A DNA stretch of 8,557 nucleotides. Source: DAONLM01 sp035406685 (GTDB lineage: Bacteria; Spirochaetota; GWE2-31-10; MWDO01). Both the position numbers and the translations under genes were made by a program. The notes under the pieces are model-generated. The model saw nothing but the letters and a program-made list of their open reading frames with translations, searched no databases and was not told the origin of the DNA. Below are positions 6,629 to 8,557 of this stretch, one piece after another. Location: NCBI GenBank assembly GCA_035406685.1, contig DAONLM010000130.1, positions 1-8,557 on the forward strand, in the 5' to 3' direction. Position 1 is the stretch's first letter; every line of letters begins with the position of its first letter.

Positions 6629-6657
6629 AATATAGTCAAAATTTTTGATCTTGTCAA
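6629..6657 (-). promoter_or_regulatory. Strong sigma-70-type promoter of the DUF2225 gene
   Basis: On the minus strand a consensus -35 TTGACA (6652-6657) is followed after exactly 17 bases by TATATT (6629-6634), five of six matches to TATAAT. The transcript would begin near 6622, giving a leader of about 13 bases that contains the GGGG ribosome site before ATG 6609. A run of eight Ts just upstream, after the acpS stop at 6683, could also help end the acpS transcript. This lets the DUF2225 gene and the small membrane gene be expressed apart from pdxJ and acpS. Confidence 0.8.
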
Positions 6658-6682
6658 AAAAAATAAAACTTTTCAAATTTAT

Positions 6683-7054
6683 TTAAAATTTTTCTATTAC
6701 AACAACAGCCACAGCGACATCCTTCTCATGACTTATTGATAAATGAATGTTTCCACCATTTATCTCTTCATAATATTTTTTAGTATTGCCTTCAAGTAAT
6801 ATGAAAGGCTTCCCTTTCTCATCTTTTTTAATAATCACCTCTTTTATACTTATTCCATTTCCTATGCCAGTTCCAATTGCCTTTAAAAAAGCCTCTTTTG
6901 CTGCAAATCTTGCTGCAAGACACTGACTTACATTCTTTCTTTTCATACATAGATCTAACTCATTATCAGAAAATACCCTTTTTAAAAAATTATGATTTTC
7001 TTTTAATCTATCGAATCTCTTTACATTACAAATATCTATTCCTATTCCAAACAT
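6683..7054 (-). CDS. acpS: Holo-acyl-carrier-protein synthase
   Basis: AcpS moves the 4'-phosphopantetheine arm from coenzyme A to a serine of acyl carrier protein, making the active carrier used in fatty acid synthesis. The 123-residue length is typical. The magnesium-binding residues are visible: Asp7 in GIGIDI near the N-terminus and Glu54 in ARFAAKEAFLKAIGTG (48-63). The C-terminal LSISHEKDVAVAV (105-117) is the family signature. The gene starts 25 bases after the pdxJ stop. The pdxJ-acpS order is the classical arrangement also found in E. coli, so cotranscription is very likely. The SD is weak (TTAAAG). The ACP it would serve is not in the window. Confidence 0.96.
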   Translation of the reverse strand: MFGIGIDICNVKRFDRLKENHNFLKRVFSDNELDLCMKRKNVSQCLAARFAAKEAFLKAIGTGIGNGISIKEVIIKKDEKGKPFILLEGNTKKYYEEINGGNIHLSISHEKDVAVAVVVIEKF

Positions 7055-7079
7055 TTTTTTACTTTAAAATTTATTAACT

Positions 7080-7817
7080 TCAATCTATTTTTTCTAATCT
7101 TGAAAGCATTATTAAATCTTTCATTTTTTTAACAGCATTTCCAAGACCATTAAAAATAGCATAAGTTATAATAGAATATCCTATATTGAGTTCTTCTATA
7201 CCTTTTATATTACAGATTGGCAAAACATTATGATAATTTAAGCCATGGCCTGCGCAAACTCTTAGATCAGTCTCTCTTTTTACCATTTCTGTAAATTCTT
7301 TAATCTTTTTTAATTCTTTCTCTTTTTCAATTCCGCTTGAAATCGAGTATCTACCTGTATGAATTTCTATATCTTTTGCTCCTGTCTTTAAAAAAGTATC
7401 TATGCTTGAAATATCAGGCTCTATAAAAAGACTCACCTCAATTTTATTCTTTTTTAATTCCGTAACAAAATCTTTTATTCTTGAAAAATTATTTTTTACA
7501 TCAAGCCCACCTTCTGTTGTTATCTCCTCTCTCTTTTCAGGAACAAGAGTGACCTTTTTTGGTTTTGCTTTTAAGGCTTTTTCCAATATATCATCATTAC
7601 ATGCCATTTCAAGATTTATATAAGTTGTAACATTATTAACAAGTAAAAATAGATCATCATCTTTTATATGCCTTCTATCTTCTCTCAAATGAATTGTAAT
7701 AAAATCCCCACCATTCTGTTCTACTATGCTTGCTGCATAAACAATAGATGGGAAAAAATCCCCCCTTGCATTTCTTAACGTTGCAATGTGATCAATATTT
7801 ACACCCAATAGTATCAT
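7080..7817 (-). CDS. pdxJ: Pyridoxine 5'-phosphate synthase
   Basis: PdxJ joins 1-deoxy-D-xylulose 5-phosphate and 3-amino-2-oxopropyl phosphate to make pyridoxine 5'-phosphate, the last ring-forming step of the DXP-dependent vitamin B6 pathway. The 245-residue TIM barrel carries VNIDHIATLRNARG (6-19), His43 in TIHLREDRRH, Glu70 in NLEMA, LVPEKREEITTEGGLDV (91-107), EIHTGRY (151-157) and His191 in CAGHGLNYHNV. His43, Glu70 and His191 match the E. coli catalytic set His45, Glu72 and His193. In the closing phosphate loop region the usual NIGHxII is NIGYSII (Tyr214), a less common variant. The start has a good SD, AAAGGTAA, at 7821-7828. It lies 54 bases after the nucleoside phosphorylase-like gene; that gap holds only a poor promoter-like pair (TTGATT, 17 bases, TAATAT). 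Confidence 0.97.
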   Translation of the reverse strand: MILLGVNIDHIATLRNARGDFFPSIVYAASIVEQNGGDFITIHLREDRRHIKDDDLFLLVNNVTTYINLEMACNDDILEKALKAKPKKVTLVPEKREEITTEGGLDVKNNFSRIKDFVTELKKNKIEVSLFIEPDISSIDTFLKTGAKDIEIHTGRYSISSGIEKEKELKKIKEFTEMVKRETDLRVCAGHGLNYHNVLPICNIKGIEELNIGYSIITYAIFNGLGNAVKKMKDLIMLSRLEKID

Positions 7818-7871
7818 CTTTTACCTTTATTTATTTTTTAGATTTTTAAGAATATTACAATAAAATAGATT

Positions 7872-8498
7872 TTAAATCAATATTTTTTTTAATAATAACA
7901 TTATGCTATCTTTTAAAATTTCACTTGCTTTTGAAATGTTTTTTAAAAAGTCTTTTTTTGCATTACAATCCCCTCTATCTGTTCCAACTAAAAGAGGAAG
8001 TATGAAATTTTCTTTTAGCCTATCAATAAAATAGAAGGTCTCCATATCAATAAAACTATACCCTCTATCAAAAAATTCCATTGCCTTTTCTTTATTTATA
8101 AGAGGAAGTTTTGTTGTGAGTAGTCTTTTATTGATGATTTTATCATTTATTAAATCCTGTAAAAAAGTAAAATTCTTGGTCGCTTTAAGATCTATCATCT
8201 TATCCTCAAAACATACTATCTGAGGAACAAAAGAATTTAGTATATCCATATCTGGATCAATGATAGCAGCAGTTCCTGCTTTTACAATGATACTCTCTTC
8301 TTCAAGATTAAATTTATTTAGAAATATCTCTGTATATTCTTCTCCTATTCCAGAAATATATAATTTTATATTTAAATCTTTATATTTACCAGTAAAATAA
8401 TCGGGCCTTATTTTTTCTAAATCTATACCACTCTGATATATAAAAGAATTCGCCTCTTTGTAAGATGAAAAAATCAAAAAAACTTCACTCTTTTTCAT
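7872..8498 (-). CDS. Nucleoside phosphorylase/nucleosidase-like protein (MTAN or futalosine-hydrolase type fold)
   Basis: The 208-residue protein resembles the PNP_UDP_1 fold shared by MTA/SAH nucleosidase, futalosine hydrolase and nucleoside phosphorylases, which cleave the base-ribose bond. Visible landmarks are GIGEEYTEIFL (50-60), VKAGTAAIID (72-81), the purine and ribose motif FIDMETF (149-155, with Glu153) and VGTDRGDCNAKKDF (171-184), where the family usually has ISD with a catalytic Asp. It is shorter than typical MTA/SAH nucleosidase (about 230 residues), and the N-terminal Glu of MTAN (usually GAMxxE) is not seen: the N-terminus reads FLIFSSYKEA, where Glu15 might stand in. Substrate is therefore uncertain and activity not guaranteed. 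The start is supported by AGGAGA at 8504-8509. It is the first full gene of the right-hand cluster. Confidence 0.78.
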   Translation of the reverse strand: MKKSEVFLIFSSYKEANSFIYQSGIDLEKIRPDYFTGKYKDLNIKLYISGIGEEYTEIFLNKFNLEEESIIVKAGTAAIIDPDMDILNSFVPQIVCFEDKMIDLKATKNFTFLQDLINDKIINKRLLTTKLPLINKEKAMEFFDRGYSFIDMETFYFIDRLKENFILPLLVGTDRGDCNAKKDFLKNISKASEILKDSIMLLLKKILI

Positions 8499-8509
8499 AA
8501 TTTTCTCCT

Positions 8510-8557
8510 ATGATAAAAGTCAAGATATATTTCAAGCTTCCGCTTGTTTTAATACAT
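8510..8557 (-). other. Window edge upstream of the right-hand cluster
   Basis: This end piece cannot be resolved. One minus-strand frame is open from the edge and would overlap the next gene's start by about ten bases (ending GENYEKE, stop). Another reads VLKQAEA and stops at a TGA near 8534. Either could be the tail of an upstream gene. A short hairpin CAAGC-TTCC-GCTTG (plus strand, about 8533-8546), followed by TTTT, is also present and could be a weak terminator for plus-strand transcription. No firm promoter for the cluster is visible here. Confidence 0.3.

Noticed and set aside
6877..7077. Plus-strand open frame of 66 codons
   Set aside because: It lies antisense to acpS, has low-complexity Phe/Leu/Tyr-rich sequence and no ribosome site. 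It is a shadow frame.
7402..7623. Plus-strand open frame of 73 codons
   Set aside because: It lies entirely antisense to pdxJ, which is a clear conserved gene, and the reading is Ser/Phe-rich antisense composition.
8533..8546. CAAGC-TTCC-GCTTG hairpin as a firm terminator
   Set aside because: The stem is only five bases, and no plus-strand gene is seen to end there. It is kept only as a note in the edge feature.

Overview
The window is very A+T-rich bacterial DNA with seven complete, confidently called protein genes, one complete small membrane-protein gene of lower certainty and one gene start cut by the left edge. There is no tRNA, rRNA, CRISPR array or transposase. Lineage cannot be proven from this sequence. 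The secreted 326-residue protein, the DUF2225 protein and the low-G+C style make a spirochaete-like bacterium my best guess (inference). MurJ implies a peptidoglycan wall and PdxJ implies the DXP-dependent route to vitamin B6.

Left half (1-3793), genes on the minus strand. A gene start at the left edge lies under a leader sequence that recurs almost exactly 3.5 kb away. A solitary beta-ketoacyl-ACP synthase (276-1556) follows, with its own good sigma-70-type promoter. Next are a secreted protein (1772-2752) and a putative DNA-binding protein with two ribbon-helix-helix-like units (3042-3575). The last uses the second copy of the leader. These genes are separated by A/T-rich gaps of 215 to 290 bases and look like independent units.

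Middle (3730-5729). A lipid II flippase-family gene (murJ-like) is the only confident plus-strand gene. It has a clear promoter and lacks several arginines that are essential in E. coli MurJ. Its 3' end overlaps by 11 bases a convergent small membrane protein that resembles the input half of a sensor.

Right half (5373-8498), one minus-strand cluster in transcription order: a divergent nucleoside phosphorylase-like protein, pdxJ, acpS, a DUF2225 zinc-ribbon-like protein and the small membrane protein, with gaps of 25 to 75 bases. A strong promoter hidden just upstream of the DUF2225 gene shows that the last two genes can be transcribed separately and that the longer TTG-start reading of that gene is wrong. 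acpS activates acyl carrier protein, the partner of the ketosynthase at the left, but the two are not in one operon.

The most unusual items are the duplicated leader shared by two minus-strand genes, the tandem RHH-like protein, the atypical ketosynthase active-site context, and the MurJ homologue with changed key residues. I found no clear multi-gene novel system.
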